Origin: Umezawaea endophytica | Lineage (GTDB): Bacteria; Actinomycetota; Actinomycetes; Mycobacteriales; Pseudonocardiaceae | Length of the DNA: 64,000 nucleotides | Reading direction: 5' to 3' | Assembly (NCBI RefSeq): GCF_025061645.1 | Contig: NZ_JANYMP010000006.1 | Coordinates: forward strand, 62,001-126,000 | In this document: positions 17,055 to 25,877 of the stretch, one piece after another | Numbering within the stretch: the first letter of the stretch is position 1 | Layout of the letters: each line of letters opens with the position of its first letter | Notes under the pieces: generated by a model | Told to the model about the DNA's origin: nothing | What the model saw: only the letters and a program-made list of their open reading frames with translations | Databases searched by the model: none | Position numbers and translations under genes: made by a program

Positions 17055-17090
17055 CGAAGCCCCGCACCACTTGCGTGGTGCGGGGCTTCG
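17055..17090. terminator. rpsA terminator hairpin
   Basis: A perfect 16-bp stem, CGAAGCCCCGCACCAC (17055-17070) with its complement at 17075-17090, around a TTGC loop. It begins 31 bp beyond the rpsA stop. No U run follows, as is common for actinobacterial terminators. Confidence 0.85.
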
Positions 17091-17120
17091 TCAGTCAGTT
17101 TGGCTGGTGATCCGTGAGGA

Positions 17121-18611
17121 TCAGGCGCCGCCCGACAGCTTCTCGCGGAGGAGGGCGAGCTGCTCGTCGCTGGCAAGGGTGCCGCCGGACTGGGCCGGGG
17201 CGCCGGTGCTGGACGCGGCGGCCGGGGCGTCGCCACCGGAGGAGTAGTTGGTCTCCCCCGCGGCTTCTTCCTCAGCGGCAGCGGCCTTGGCGACCTGCTT
17301 CATGTGGGCCTCGTAACGGGTGTGGGCCTCAGCGTACTGACGCTCCCACTCCTCACGCTGCTTGTCGAAGCCTTCCTGCCACTCCTGGCTCTCGACGTCG
17401 AAGCCTTCGGGGTAGATGTAGTTGCCCTCGGCGTCGTACTCGGCGGCCATGCCGTACTGCGTCGGGTCGAACTCGGAGTCGACCGTGAAGCCCTCGTTCG
17501 CCTGCTTCAGCGAGAGGGAGATGCGGCGGCGGTCCAGGTCGATGTCGATGACCTTGACCATGACGTCGTCGCCGACCTGCACGACCTGCTCCGGGATCTC
17601 GACGTGGCGCTCGGCCAGCTCGGAGATGTGCACCAGGCCCTCGATGCCCTCGTCCACGCGGACGAACGCGCCGAACGGAACCAGCTTCGTGACCTTGCCG
17701 GGCACGATCTGGCCGATGGCGTGCGTGCGGGCGAACTGGCGCCACGGGTCTTCCTGCGTCGCCTTGAGCGACAGCGACACGCGCTCGCGCTCCATGTCGA
17801 CGTCGAGGACCTCGACGGTGACTTCCTGGCCGACCTCGACAACCTCGGACGGGTGGTCGATGTGCTTCCAGGACAGCTCCGAGACGTGCACCAGGCCGTC
17901 GACGCCACCGAGGTCCACGAAGGCACCGAAGTTGACGATCGAGGACACGACGCCCTTGCGGACCTGGCCCTTCTGGAGCTGGTTGAGGAACTCGCTGCGC
18001 ACCTCGGACTGCGTCTGCTCCAGCCACGCGCGGCGGGACAGGACCACGTTGTTGCGGTTCTTGTCCAGCTCGATGATCTTGGCTTCGAGCTCGCGGCCGA
18101 CGTAGGGCTGGAGGTCGCGCACGCGGCGCATCTCGACGAGCGACGCGGGGAGGAAGCCGCGCAGGCCGATGTCGAGGATCAGACCACCCTTGACCACCTC
18201 GATGACGGTGCCCTTGACCGGCTCGTCCTTCTCCTTGAGCGCCTCGATGGTGCCCCACGCGCGCTCGTACTGAGCGCGCTTCTTGGAGAGGATCAGCCGA
18301 CCTTCCTTGTCCTCCTTCTGGAGAACGAGGGCCTCGACCTCGTCGCCGACCTTCACAACATCGTTGGGGTCAACGTCGTGCTTGATCGACAACTCGCGCG
18401 AGGGGATGACGCCCTCGGTCTTGTAGCCGATGTCGAGCAGGACCTCGTCCCGGTCGACCTTGACGATCGTGCCCTCGACGATGTCGCCGTCGTTGAAGTA
18501 CTTGATCGTCTTGTCGATAGCGGCGAGGAAGTCCTCCTCCGTACCGATATCGTTGATCGCGACCTGCTTCGGCGCCTTGGCGACCGGGACAATGGTGGTG
18601 TCGGTGGACAT
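17121..18611 (-). CDS. rpsA: 30S ribosomal protein S1
   Basis: 496 residues from the ATG at 18611 (MSTDTTIVP). Four S1 RNA-binding domains lie at about 34-105, 122-190, 208-278 and 295-365, each with the GAFVDLG-, VHVSELSW- or VHISEL-type motif. The C-terminal tail of about 110 residues is acidic and Ala/Gly-rich, with EWQEGFDKQREEWERQYAEA, as in other actinobacterial S1 proteins. S1 helps recruit mRNA to the 30S subunit. It is monocistronic by appearance: a strong hairpin follows, and upstream lies a divergent methyltransferase gene with a 190-bp shared promoter region. Confidence 0.97.
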   Translation of the reverse strand: MSTDTTIVPVAKAPKQVAINDIGTEEDFLAAIDKTIKYFNDGDIVEGTIVKVDRDEVLLDIGYKTEGVIPSRELSIKHDVDPNDVVKVGDEVEALVLQKEDKEGRLILSKKRAQYERAWGTIEALKEKDEPVKGTVIEVVKGGLILDIGLRGFLPASLVEMRRVRDLQPYVGRELEAKIIELDKNRNNVVLSRRAWLEQTQSEVRSEFLNQLQKGQVRKGVVSSIVNFGAFVDLGGVDGLVHVSELSWKHIDHPSEVVEVGQEVTVEVLDVDMERERVSLSLKATQEDPWRQFARTHAIGQIVPGKVTKLVPFGAFVRVDEGIEGLVHISELAERHVEIPEQVVQVGDDVMVKVIDIDLDRRRISLSLKQANEGFTVDSEFDPTQYGMAAEYDAEGNYIYPEGFDVESQEWQEGFDKQREEWERQYAEAHTRYEAHMKQVAKAAAAEEEAAGETNYSSGGDAPAAASSTGAPAQSGGTLASDEQLALLREKLSGGA

Positions 18612-18801
18612 TAGGTAGGTGGCTCCGGTACGGATTGGGATTGGGTGGCCTGCAAAGTGCGTCGCGCGGCGGGCACACCCGACCCCCACAGGCCAGTTTT
18701 CGTGCTACTGGATCATGGGCAGAGCTAACCCACTACGCAGGCGGTATCGTACGCGGCTTCGCGACCAGCGGGCAAACCGGTACCCCCACGTTAGGAGCAG
18801 T

Positions 18802-19632
18802 GTGTCCACGCAGCACGCCAGTGCCGAACTCACCCTCGGCACGACCGGGATCGCCAAGAGGCCCGTGGACGCCGCCGAGTCGCGCACCGCCAACCGGATC
18901 TGGTGGGACGCCGACGCCGACGACTACCACGCCGAGCACGGCGACTTCCTCGGCGCGGCCGACTTCGTGTGGTGCCCGGAGGGGGTCCGCGAGGAGGACG
19001 CGCGGCTGCTCGGCGACGTGGTGGGCAAGCGGGTGCTGGAGGTCGGCTGCGGGTCGGCGCCGTGCGCGCGGTGGCTCACGGCGCAGGGCGCACGCGCCGT
19101 CGCGTTCGACATCTCCACGGGCATGCTGCGGCACGCCGCCGCCGCGAACCGCGAGACCGGGATCGACGTACCGCTGGTCCAGGCGAGCGCGGACGAGCTG
19201 CCGTTCGCGGACGGGTCGTTCGACGCCGCCTGCTCGGCGTTCGGGGCGGTGCCGTTCGTGGCGGACTCCGGCGCGGTGATGCGCGAGGTGTCGCGGGTGC
19301 TGCGGCCCGGCGCGCCCTGGGTGTTCGCCGTGACTCACCCGATCAGGTGGATCTTCCCGGATGACCCCGGCCCTAGCGGGCTCACGGTCACCCAGTCGTA
19401 CTTCGACCGGACGCCGTACGTCGAGGTCGACGGGCTGGGCCGGGCGACGTACGTGGAGCACCACCGGACGATGGGCGACTACGTGCGGCAGCTCGCGGAC
19501 GCCGGTCTGGAGCTGGAGGACCTGCTCGAACCCGAGTGGCCCGCCGGGCACGACCGCGAGTGGGGCCAGTGGAGCCCGCTGCGCGGGAAGCTGTTCCCCG
19601 GCACGGCGATCTTCCGGACCCGCAAGCGGTAG
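18802..19632 (+). CDS. SAM-dependent methyltransferase
   Basis: 276 residues from the GTG at 18802, chosen because AGGAG (18793-18797) precedes it. An open frame continues upstream but lacks methyltransferase character. SAM-binding motif I is VLEVGCGSAPCARWL, followed by the acidic loop VAFDIS, motif LPFADGSFDAACSAF and the post-motif SRVLRPGAPWVFAVTHP. This is the class I, UbiE-like type. N-terminal RTANRIWWDADADDYHAEHG is common in actinobacterial copies. The substrate is unknown. It is divergent from rpsA. Confidence 0.88.
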   Translation: MSTQHASAELTLGTTGIAKRPVDAAESRTANRIWWDADADDYHAEHGDFLGAADFVWCPEGVREEDARLLGDVVGKRVLEVGCGSAPCARWLTAQGARAVAFDISTGMLRHAAAANRETGIDVPLVQASADELPFADGSFDAACSAFGAVPFVADSGAVMREVSRVLRPGAPWVFAVTHPIRWIFPDDPGPSGLTVTQSYFDRTPYVEVDGLGRATYVEHHRTMGDYVRQLADAGLELEDLLEPEWPAGHDREWGQWSPLRGKLFPGTAIFRTRKR

Positions 19633-19698
19633 TCCACCCGGCGACGCGCCCGCAACCGTGCCGTCGCGCGCGGGCGCCGTGGTCGTAATGTGGAGGTC

Positions 19699-20631
19699 AT
19701 GACGGTAGGTCGAGGACTGCTGGACACCCAGTCCGCGTACTTCGCCTCCTTCGACCCGCTCCTCCCGCCCATGCCGGACCCGCCCGACGGTGACGTGCTC
19801 ACCGCGGCCCTCCCGGACGGCACGCGGGTGGCCGGCGTGCTGCGCAGGCAGGTGCACGACCGGACGTCCCTGGTCAGGCTGTGGTCGGCCACCGAGGTGT
19901 GGGAGCTGACCCCCCTGCTCGGCGCGACGGGCGGGCACGGGATGGACGCGCTGCTGCGGTCGTGGCGCAAGGCGATGGACCGCGTCGGCACGGCAGAGCC
20001 GGACTCGTCGTGCGTGGTCACGTGGCCGAGCCGCGACGTCTCGGCGACGAAGGCGCTGCTCGCCCACGGCCTCGTGCCGCTGTCGACGGCCGCCGTGCGC
20101 CGGGCCGCGCCGCACACCGAGGTCAGGGCGTCGTCCACGCTCCGGATCCGCCGGGCGCGGCCGGACGACATCGAGGCGACCCTCCAGCTCTCGCTGGCCG
20201 AGCTGAGCTACTCCTCCCAGGTCGGCTCCACGATGGCGCGGCCGGAGGCGGCGGCGCTCAAGCGCCGTTCGCTCAGCGAGCGGCTGGCGGCCAACGGCCT
20301 GGTGTGGCTGGCCGAGCAGGACGGGATCGCGGTGGCGATGGCGGAGTGCGCCGTCGTGCGGTCGGAGCCGGGGAACGGTTCGCTGACCAGGCTCCCGCAG
20401 GGCCGCTGGGGGTACGTGAACTGCCTCTCCGTGCTGCCGGGCGCCCGCGGCGGCGGCCTCGGGCAGCAGCTCATGGCGCACGTGCACCGCGAGCTGGACC
20501 GGATGGGCACGGTCGGCACCTACCTCTACTACAACCCGCCGAACCCGCTCTCCTCGGTGTTCTGGCCGCGTCAGGGCTATCGTCCACTGTGGACCGTGTG
20601 GGAAGTGCGCCCGGCCTCCGCGCTGCGCTGA
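19699..20631 (+). CDS. GNAT-family N-acetyltransferase
   Basis: About 310 residues. The C-terminal half is a GNAT fold: LRIRRARPDDIEATLQL begins it and the acetyl-CoA loop is VLPGARGGGLGQQLM, followed by the usual FWPRQGYRPLWTVWE ending. The N-terminal half (about 140 residues) looks like a degenerate second GNAT domain or a substrate-binding extension. The start is uncertain: ATG 19699 has GGAGG only 2 bases away, and GTG 19690 has none, so translation may be leaderless. It stands alone between a methyltransferase and a TetR-controlled operon. Confidence 0.82.
   Translation: MTVGRGLLDTQSAYFASFDPLLPPMPDPPDGDVLTAALPDGTRVAGVLRRQVHDRTSLVRLWSATEVWELTPLLGATGGHGMDALLRSWRKAMDRVGTAEPDSSCVVTWPSRDVSATKALLAHGLVPLSTAAVRRAAPHTEVRASSTLRIRRARPDDIEATLQLSLAELSYSSQVGSTMARPEAAALKRRSLSERLAANGLVWLAEQDGIAVAMAECAVVRSEPGNGSLTRLPQGRWGYVNCLSVLPGARGGGLGQQLMAHVHRELDRMGTVGTYLYYNPPNPLSSVFWPRQGYRPLWTVWEVRPASALR
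20583..20593. repeat. TCCACTGTGGA palindrome, copy 1
   Basis: Perfect except for the central base and flanked by G and C (13 bp in all). Lies inside the acetyltransferase coding sequence. One of four copies in the window. Confidence 0.6.
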
Positions 20632-20705
20632 GCCGTCCGTTTCGCGAGGTTGCCGAGAACGTCACACCACTTCGGGTTGCGAGGTACTCCCCTGCGCGCG
20701 ACTAT

Positions 20706-20727
20706 TTGAACTGACCGGTCAGTTCAA
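20706..20727. promoter_or_regulatory. 22-bp TetR-type operator of the ATPase/YhgE/TetR operon
   Basis: A perfect palindrome whose halves are TTGAACTGACC and GGTCAGTTCAA. Its end touches the AGGAGG ribosome site of the first gene (ATG 20735), so a bound repressor would block transcription and perhaps translation. The likely repressor is the TetR gene that closes the operon (23277-23873), which would give autoregulation. This is inferred from position. Confidence 0.8.
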
Positions 20728-20734
20728 GGAGGCA

Positions 20735-21403
20735 ATGGTGGAGATCCACGCCCAACGCGTCGGCGTCACGGGGGCACACGGCCCGCTGCTGAGGCCGACC
20801 ACGCTGCGGATCGGCGCGGGCGAGTTCGTGCTCGTCGCGGGCGAACCCGGCGCGGGCCACACCGCGCTCGGCCTCGCCCTGTCCGGCAGGCTCCGGCCCA
20901 GCACCGGGTCCGTGCTCCTCGACGGCTCCGACGACCCCGCCGAGCTGCGCGAGCGAGTCGCCCTCGTGGACGCGCCGGAGGTCAACGAGCCAGAGGCCGC
21001 GCTGAAGCTGAGCACCGTCGTCGGCGAGGAACTGGCCATGATCGGCAGGCGCAGCGGTCGCAAGGCCGTCGCGGACTGGCTGGTCGACCACGGCGCCGAC
21101 GCGCACGCGAACAGCCGCTTCGAGCACGTGCCCGCGGACCTGCGGTGCGCGCTGCTGCTGGAGCTGGCCGCCGCCCGGCCCGGCGTCCGGACCCTCGTCC
21201 TCGACAGCCCCGACCGCTACCACGGCACCCCGGAGACCTGGCTGGCGCTGGCCAGGGCGCAGGTCTCCCCCGAACGCTCGGTCGTGGCGCTCTGCTCGAC
21301 CAGCACGGCGCGGCTGCTGGACGTCCCGGCCGCGCGGCTCGGCGAGGACAACACCCCCGAGGTGGAAACCGAAGAACCGGAAGTTCAGGAGACGACGGCG
21401 TGA
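20735..21403 (+). CDS. degenerate ABC-type ATPase (probable pseudo-ATPase)
   Basis: 222 residues with the outline of an ABC ATPase domain, but key residues are changed. The Walker A position reads GEPGAGHT, with His instead of the catalytic Lys. The signature region is ADLRCALLLELAAA rather than LSGGQ, and Walker B is LVLDSPD with Ser in place of the catalytic Glu. It therefore probably does not hydrolyse ATP normally. AGGAGG precedes the ATG closely (GTG 20738 is an alternative start). It is first in an operon with a YhgE/Pip membrane protein and a TetR regulator, each joined by a 4-bp overlap. Role inferred: a structural partner of the membrane protein. Confidence 0.8.
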   Translation: MVEIHAQRVGVTGAHGPLLRPTTLRIGAGEFVLVAGEPGAGHTALGLALSGRLRPSTGSVLLDGSDDPAELRERVALVDAPEVNEPEAALKLSTVVGEELAMIGRRSGRKAVADWLVDHGADAHANSRFEHVPADLRCALLLELAAARPGVRTLVLDSPDRYHGTPETWLALARAQVSPERSVVALCSTSTARLLDVPAARLGEDNTPEVETEEPEVQETTA

Positions 21404-23280
21404 CCGCGATCCGGATGGCGCTCAACGAACTGCGCCGGGTCAGCTCCGGCACCCTGCCCAAGCTCGCGCTGCTCGCGCTGGCGCTCGTGCCGCTGCTGTA
21501 CGCGTCGCTCTACCTGTACGCCAACAAGGACCCGTACTCGAACCTCAAGCACGTGCCCGCCGCGCTCGTCGTGGCCGACCGGGGCACCGACCAGCTCCAC
21601 GCGGGCCGCGACGTGGCCGACGAGCTGGTCAGGGGCGGCAAGTTCGACTGGCGCCAGGTCAGCTCGGAGGACGCCGAGAAGGGCGTCCGCGACGGCACCT
21701 ACACGTTCGCGCTGACCCTGCCGGAGGACTTCTCGCAGGCCCTCTCCTCCTCGGGCGACTTCACCCCGCGCCAGGGCGTGATCACGCTGACCACCAACGA
21801 CGCCAACAACTACCTCGGCAGCACCATCGCGAACCAGGTCGTCACGGAGGTCCGCCGCTCGGTGTCGGTGAAGATCGGCGAGGAGGCCGCGGACCGGCTG
21901 CTGCTCGGCTTCTCGACGATCCGGCAGAAGACCGTCGAGGCGGCCGACGGCGCCACCAAGCTCGCCGAGGCGCAGCAGTCCGCGCTGACCGGGACCCAGC
22001 AGCTCGTGGACGGCGCCACCCCGCTGGCCGCGGGCGCGGGCACCCTGGCGAACGGGCTGGACCAGCTCCAGGCGCAGACGAAGGACCTGCCGCTCAAGTC
22101 CCAGCAGCTCGCCAACGGCGCGAGGCAGGTGTCCGACGGCAACGCGACGGCCGCGACGACGGCCGAGGACTACGCCGCGAAGGCGCAGGCGCTGGTGAAC
22201 GGGCTCGACCAGGTCAACGGCGACATCGCGGCGAAGCTGCGGGCCGCGGGCATGCCGGAGGAGGACGTGCAGCAGGTCCTGACGGCGCTGGGCCAGGCCA
22301 AGGCGCCGGTCACCGACGCCAACACCAAGGTGCAGGGCGCGGCGGGTCAACTCCGGCAGTTGGCCGACGGTGCCAAGCAGGTGTCCGACGGCGCCGCCCA
22401 GCTCGCGGCGTCCACGCCCGCGCTGACCGACGCGATCGGCAGGCTCGACGACGGCGCGGGCACCCTCGCGTCCGGCGCCGTGCAGCTCCGCGACGGCGCG
22501 ACCAAGCTGCGCGACGGCGAGCAGCAGCTCGTCGACGGCACGGCCAAACTCCGCGACGGGCTCACCGAGGGCGTCGGCCAGATCCCGAACCCCGATGACC
22601 CGACCCGCGAGTCGACCGCGAAGACCATCGGCGACCCGGTGAACGTGCGCGGGGTCAGCCAGACCGCCGCGGGCACCTACGGCGCGGGCCTCGCCCCGTT
22701 CTTCCTCGGGCTGGCCACGTGGATCGGCGCGTTCGTGCTCTTCCTGCTGCTGCGGCCGCTGTCCCGGCGGGCGCTGGCCGCGGGCCAGTCCGCAGTGCGG
22801 GTCGCGGTCGGCGGCTGGCTGCCCGGCGCACTGCTCGGCATCGCGCAGGTGGTCGTCATGTTCTCCGTCGTCACGCTGATCGTGGACATCCGGCCGAGCG
22901 ACCCCGTCGGCACGCTGGCGTTCCTGTTCCTCACGTCGATGACGTTCGTCGCGGTCCTGCACGCCCTCAACGCCCTGCTGGGCGCGGTCGGCAAGTTCGT
23001 CGGGCTGGTGCTGCTCATCCTCCAGCTCGTGAGCGCGGGCGGCACGTTCCCGTGGCAGACCATCCCCGAACCGCTGTACCCGTTGCACTACGGTTTGCCG
23101 ATGGGCTACGCGGTGGACGGCTTGCGCCACCTCATGTACGGCGGCGAGCTGGGCGGCGTCGGCCACGACGCGCTGGTGCTGGTGGCGTACCTCGTCGGAG
23201 CGCTGGCGGTCTCGACGTTCGCCGCGTACCGCCAGCGGGTCTGGACGCCGTCGCGGCTGAAGCCGGAACTCGTGCTGTGA
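21400..23280 (+). CDS. YhgE/Pip-family membrane protein
   Basis: 626 residues from GTG 21400, overlapping the previous stop (GTGA). One N-terminal membrane segment (KLALLALALVPLLYASLYLY) is followed by a large extracytoplasmic region, then about five C-terminal membrane helices from about residue 435. The extracellular region carries many LxDGAxxLxxG repeats (for example LRDGATKLRDGEQQLVDGTA), predicted to form long helices. This is the YhgE/Pip (phage infection protein) layout, which is related to ABC-2 permeases. Members are linked to export and phage adsorption in Gram-positives. Substrate unknown. Confidence 0.9.
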   Translation: MTAIRMALNELRRVSSGTLPKLALLALALVPLLYASLYLYANKDPYSNLKHVPAALVVADRGTDQLHAGRDVADELVRGGKFDWRQVSSEDAEKGVRDGTYTFALTLPEDFSQALSSSGDFTPRQGVITLTTNDANNYLGSTIANQVVTEVRRSVSVKIGEEAADRLLLGFSTIRQKTVEAADGATKLAEAQQSALTGTQQLVDGATPLAAGAGTLANGLDQLQAQTKDLPLKSQQLANGARQVSDGNATAATTAEDYAAKAQALVNGLDQVNGDIAAKLRAAGMPEEDVQQVLTALGQAKAPVTDANTKVQGAAGQLRQLADGAKQVSDGAAQLAASTPALTDAIGRLDDGAGTLASGAVQLRDGATKLRDGEQQLVDGTAKLRDGLTEGVGQIPNPDDPTRESTAKTIGDPVNVRGVSQTAAGTYGAGLAPFFLGLATWIGAFVLFLLLRPLSRRALAAGQSAVRVAVGGWLPGALLGIAQVVVMFSVVTLIVDIRPSDPVGTLAFLFLTSMTFVAVLHALNALLGAVGKFVGLVLLILQLVSAGGTFPWQTIPEPLYPLHYGLPMGYAVDGLRHLMYGGELGGVGHDALVLVAYLVGALAVSTFAAYRQRVWTPSRLKPELVL

Positions 23281-23873
23281 GCGGCCCCCGGCCCGGCCGC
23301 ACCGGGGTCACCAAGCAGAAGCTGTTCGACGCGGCGCTGAAGCTCGTCGGCGAGCGCGGCGCGGCGTCCGTGACGGTGGACGAGATCGCCGCCGAGGCCG
23401 GGGTCGCGAAGGGCACCGTCTACTACAACTTCGGCAGCAAGGACGCGCTGGTCGACGCCCTGCTGCGGCACGGGGTGGACCTGCTCGCCGCGCGGTTGCG
23501 CCCGGCCCAGGAGGAGTCCGGGACCGAGGACGCGCTGGCCGCGCTGGTCGACGGGATGCTCGGCTTCTTCGCCGAGTACCCCGCCTTCGGCCAGCTCCTG
23601 GTCAGCGAGCTGTGGCGGACGCCCGGCCAGTGGCACGGCACGCTCAGCCTGCTGCGCGACGACATCGTGTCCATCGTCAAGGCGCAGGTGCAGCGGGTGC
23701 ACGACGCGGGCCGCCTCCCCGAGGGCGTCCAGGTCGGCACGGCGTCGGCGGCCCTGTTCGGCACGCTGCTGGTGGTCGCGCTCGACTGGCAGGTGTTCCA
23801 ACCCGACCGGTCGATGGTCGAGGTCCGCGAATCGGTGCTGCTGCTGGTGCGCGGCCTCGGCCCCCGGACCTGA
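23277..23873 (+). CDS. TetR-family regulator (operon autoregulator)
   Basis: 198 residues, GTG start overlapping the YhgE stop by 4 bp. The helix-turn-helix is VTVDEIAAEAGVAKGTVYYNF at about residues 31-51. The C-terminal domain contains LVSELWRTPGQWH and a tryptophan-containing dimer helix. As the last gene of the operon it most likely binds the 22-bp palindrome at 20706-20727 and represses its own transcript. It ends one base from the stop of the convergent Rossmann-fold gene. Confidence 0.9.
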   Translation: MSGPRPGRTGVTKQKLFDAALKLVGERGAASVTVDEIAAEAGVAKGTVYYNFGSKDALVDALLRHGVDLLAARLRPAQEESGTEDALAALVDGMLGFFAEYPAFGQLLVSELWRTPGQWHGTLSLLRDDIVSIVKAQVQRVHDAGRLPEGVQVGTASAALFGTLLVVALDWQVFQPDRSMVEVRESVLLLVRGLGPRT

Positions 23874-23874
23874 G

Positions 23875-24438
23875 CTAGTCCACGTCGCCCACGTGGTGCG
23901 TGGACGGCGACCTGCCCTCCAGCGCCCGGCGCACGGCGGCGAGCACGCCTTCCGCCGTCTCCTGGTGCGACAGCCACCGCGTGCCCGCGCCGTGCTTCAC
24001 GTGCCCGAGCACCACCTGCTGCGTCGGGTGGCCGTCGAGCACCGGTTCCGGCAGGCCGTGGACCCGGTGGGCCGCGCCCGAGTCGTGCACCTCCACCACC
24101 GGCGCGGTCGGGGCGAGCAGGGGCGCGACGGCCCGCAGCACCGACTCGCGGTAGGTCGAGTGGACCCAGGCGACCAGCAGGTCGGCGGGGGCGTCGAGGG
24201 TGGCGCGGACCCGGTCGGCCAGTTCGGCGGGCCGGGCCCAGTCCGCGGCGATCTCACGGGCGCGCGGCCCCGCCGCCGTCGGCCGGTGCCCGCTCGGCAC
24301 GACCGCGGCCCTCGCCGCCAGGCCGAACCGGGGTCTGCGGCTGGGCAGCACCACCCGCCAGCCGTCGGCCAGCAACGCCGACGCGCACCCGGCCAACATC
24401 CCGGTCCCGCCCAGCACCAACGCGATCCGCTCGGTCAT
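23875..24438 (-). CDS. Rossmann-fold short-chain dehydrogenase-like protein
   Basis: 187 residues from ATG 24438, with TTGGAG 5 bases upstream. It opens with MTERIALVLGGTGMLAG, a nucleotide-binding glycine motif, and has VVLPSRRPR at the second strand where NADP phosphate is often bound. The usual SDR catalytic Tyr-x-x-x-Lys is not evident; the place holds STYRESVLRA. It may bind NAD(P) without acting as a classical dehydrogenase. It stands alone, convergent with the TetR gene. No function is assigned. The 187-bp region upstream shows no clear feature. Confidence 0.7.
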   Translation of the reverse strand: MTERIALVLGGTGMLAGCASALLADGWRVVLPSRRPRFGLAARAAVVPSGHRPTAAGPRAREIAADWARPAELADRVRATLDAPADLLVAWVHSTYRESVLRAVAPLLAPTAPVVEVHDSGAAHRVHGLPEPVLDGHPTQQVVLGHVKHGAGTRWLSHQETAEGVLAAVRRALEGRSPSTHHVGDVD

Positions 24439-24625
24439 GCCAACTCCAATCGGTGGACACCTAGGCCTCCGCGCCGGGGAGGAGGCGGCCCCGCGGAGAA
24501 CACCGGGTCCGAAGTGGACAGACGGTTTCGGGCTCCCTCGGCGGACCGGGTGTTTTGGAAGCGGTGGAGCGCGCGCACCACCGACGCCCCTCCCCCAGGG
24601 CGAACTCTCCGGGACAGACATGACG

Positions 24626-25222
24626 TCACAGCAGCGACTCCTCGTCGAGTCCGGCCGCGTGGCGCAGCGGGCCCGCGCGCCACCGGTCCACCTCTCCCTG
24701 CCCGCACAGCCTCACCACCGCGAGCCGGGCGCCGTGCTCACCGTCGCGGATACCGGTCAGCTTCAACCGCAGGCTCGCGTGCGACTTCCACGCCCAGCGC
24801 CACAGGTGCCTGCGGTCGGTGAGCACGGTGCGCAGCGGCGGCTCGTAGTTGCCGTTCCACAGGTGCGTGCCCACGAGTCTCCGGTGCACCGTGCGGAGGA
24901 CCAGCCTCCTCATCACCAGGTGCCGGGGGTGGTCGAGCCAGACGACGGTGTCCGCCTCGTCGAGCAGGAGCGGCCGCACCTCCCGGTACTGGTACTCCGT
25001 CACCCACGCGGGCGCGCGGGTGAACCGCCGCACCTCGGCCGCGAACTCCGGCCTGGGTGTCCACCCCGGACCGTGGAACAGCGCGTCCAACTCCACGTAC
25101 GGCAGGCCGAGCACGGCCGCTATCCGGCAGGCCATCGTCGACTTGCCCGCGCCCGCCGTCCCCGCCACGAGCACCCGTCTCGGTGCGTGCGGCAGGGGAT
25201 CGGACGGTCCCAGGATCGGCAC
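24626..25222 (-). CDS. P-loop nucleotide kinase-like protein
   Basis: 198 residues from GTG 25222. Walker A is VLVAGTAGAGKSTMA at about residues 17-31, followed by LGLPYVELDALFHGPGWTPR, the sequence style of the 'adenylate kinase/topology modulation' (FlaR-like) P-loop proteins. Basic arginine/tryptophan stretches (RRHLWRWAWKSHASLRLK) fit the lid region of a small kinase. Substrate unknown. It lies 51 bp downstream of the acetyltransferase gene on the same strand and may be cotranscribed with it. Confidence 0.8.
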   Translation of the reverse strand: MPILGPSDPLPHAPRRVLVAGTAGAGKSTMACRIAAVLGLPYVELDALFHGPGWTPRPEFAAEVRRFTRAPAWVTEYQYREVRPLLLDEADTVVWLDHPRHLVMRRLVLRTVHRRLVGTHLWNGNYEPPLRTVLTDRRHLWRWAWKSHASLRLKLTGIRDGEHGARLAVVRLCGQGEVDRWRAGPLRHAAGLDEESLL

Positions 25223-25273
25223 CGGGTCAGGCTACCGCCGGGCACCGACAAGAACCGGGTGGCGGACGAGGCC

Positions 25274-25795
25274 CTAGGAGCGGCTGATCGCGGCCAGCAG
25301 GTCCTCGTGGGTCGGCAGTCCGAACGCCCAGCCGACCGGGAAGGTGAAGTGGACGACACCGTCCACGTGGGCCGTGCGCACGCCCGGCATGGCGGTGCGG
25401 ACCAGCCGCATCATCGGGGTGTTCTCCGGCAGCACGTCGCCGTGCAGTTCGAGGTAGCCCAGGCTGCCCGCGAGCGCGCCGATCTCGGTGAGCAGCATCC
25501 GGCCGACGCCGCGGCGGTGCCAGCGGTCGACGACGGCGACCGCGACCTCGGCGGCCCCCTGGCCGGTCCGGACCAGCCGGGAGATGCCGATGGGCTGCCC
25601 GAGGACCTCGGCGACGCAGGCCGCGTGCCCGTCGCCGTCGAGGTCGATGAGCCGGTCGCGGAACGCCTTGGTGAGCCGCGGCATCGGGGCGTGGAACCGC
25701 AGGTAGCGGCTGTGGTCGGAGAGCCCGTCGAAGACGGCGTCGACGGCTGCCGGCGCGCTCCAGCGGTCGAGCGCGCGCACGCTGGGACCGATCAT
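25274..25795 (-). CDS. GNAT-family N-acetyltransferase
   Basis: 173 residues, one GNAT domain. Strand-loop motif VAVAVVDRWHRRGVGRMLL is the acetyl-CoA pyrophosphate loop, preceded by LGQPIGISRLVRTGQGAAEV. The N-terminus (FDGLSDHSRYLRFHAPMPRL) resembles acetyltransferases that modify enzymes such as acyl-CoA synthetases, but the substrate here cannot be named. It starts at 25795, 82 bp from the divergent HxlR regulator, which may control it. Confidence 0.85.
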   Translation of the reverse strand: MIGPSVRALDRWSAPAAVDAVFDGLSDHSRYLRFHAPMPRLTKAFRDRLIDLDGDGHAACVAEVLGQPIGISRLVRTGQGAAEVAVAVVDRWHRRGVGRMLLTEIGALAGSLGYLELHGDVLPENTPMMRLVRTAMPGVRTAHVDGVVHFTFPVGWAFGLPTHEDLLAAISRS

Positions 25796-25877
25796 GGTGC
25801 GACCACCTAGTTGGGTTCGGATTCAGAACGCCACCATAGCTGAGTCTGTTTTTCGAACGCAAGCGTATTCTGGATGG

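Noticed and set aside
16522-17236. Open frames on both strands in the G-rich gap after rpsA
   Set aside because: They are Pro/Thr/His or Gly/Val/Trp-rich translations of a skewed spacer, cross the palindromic element and the terminator, and one runs antisense into rpsA.
20738-21403. Normal ABC transporter ATPase
   Set aside because: The Walker A Lys, LSGGQ motif and catalytic Glu are all absent, so it is reported as a degenerate ATPase.
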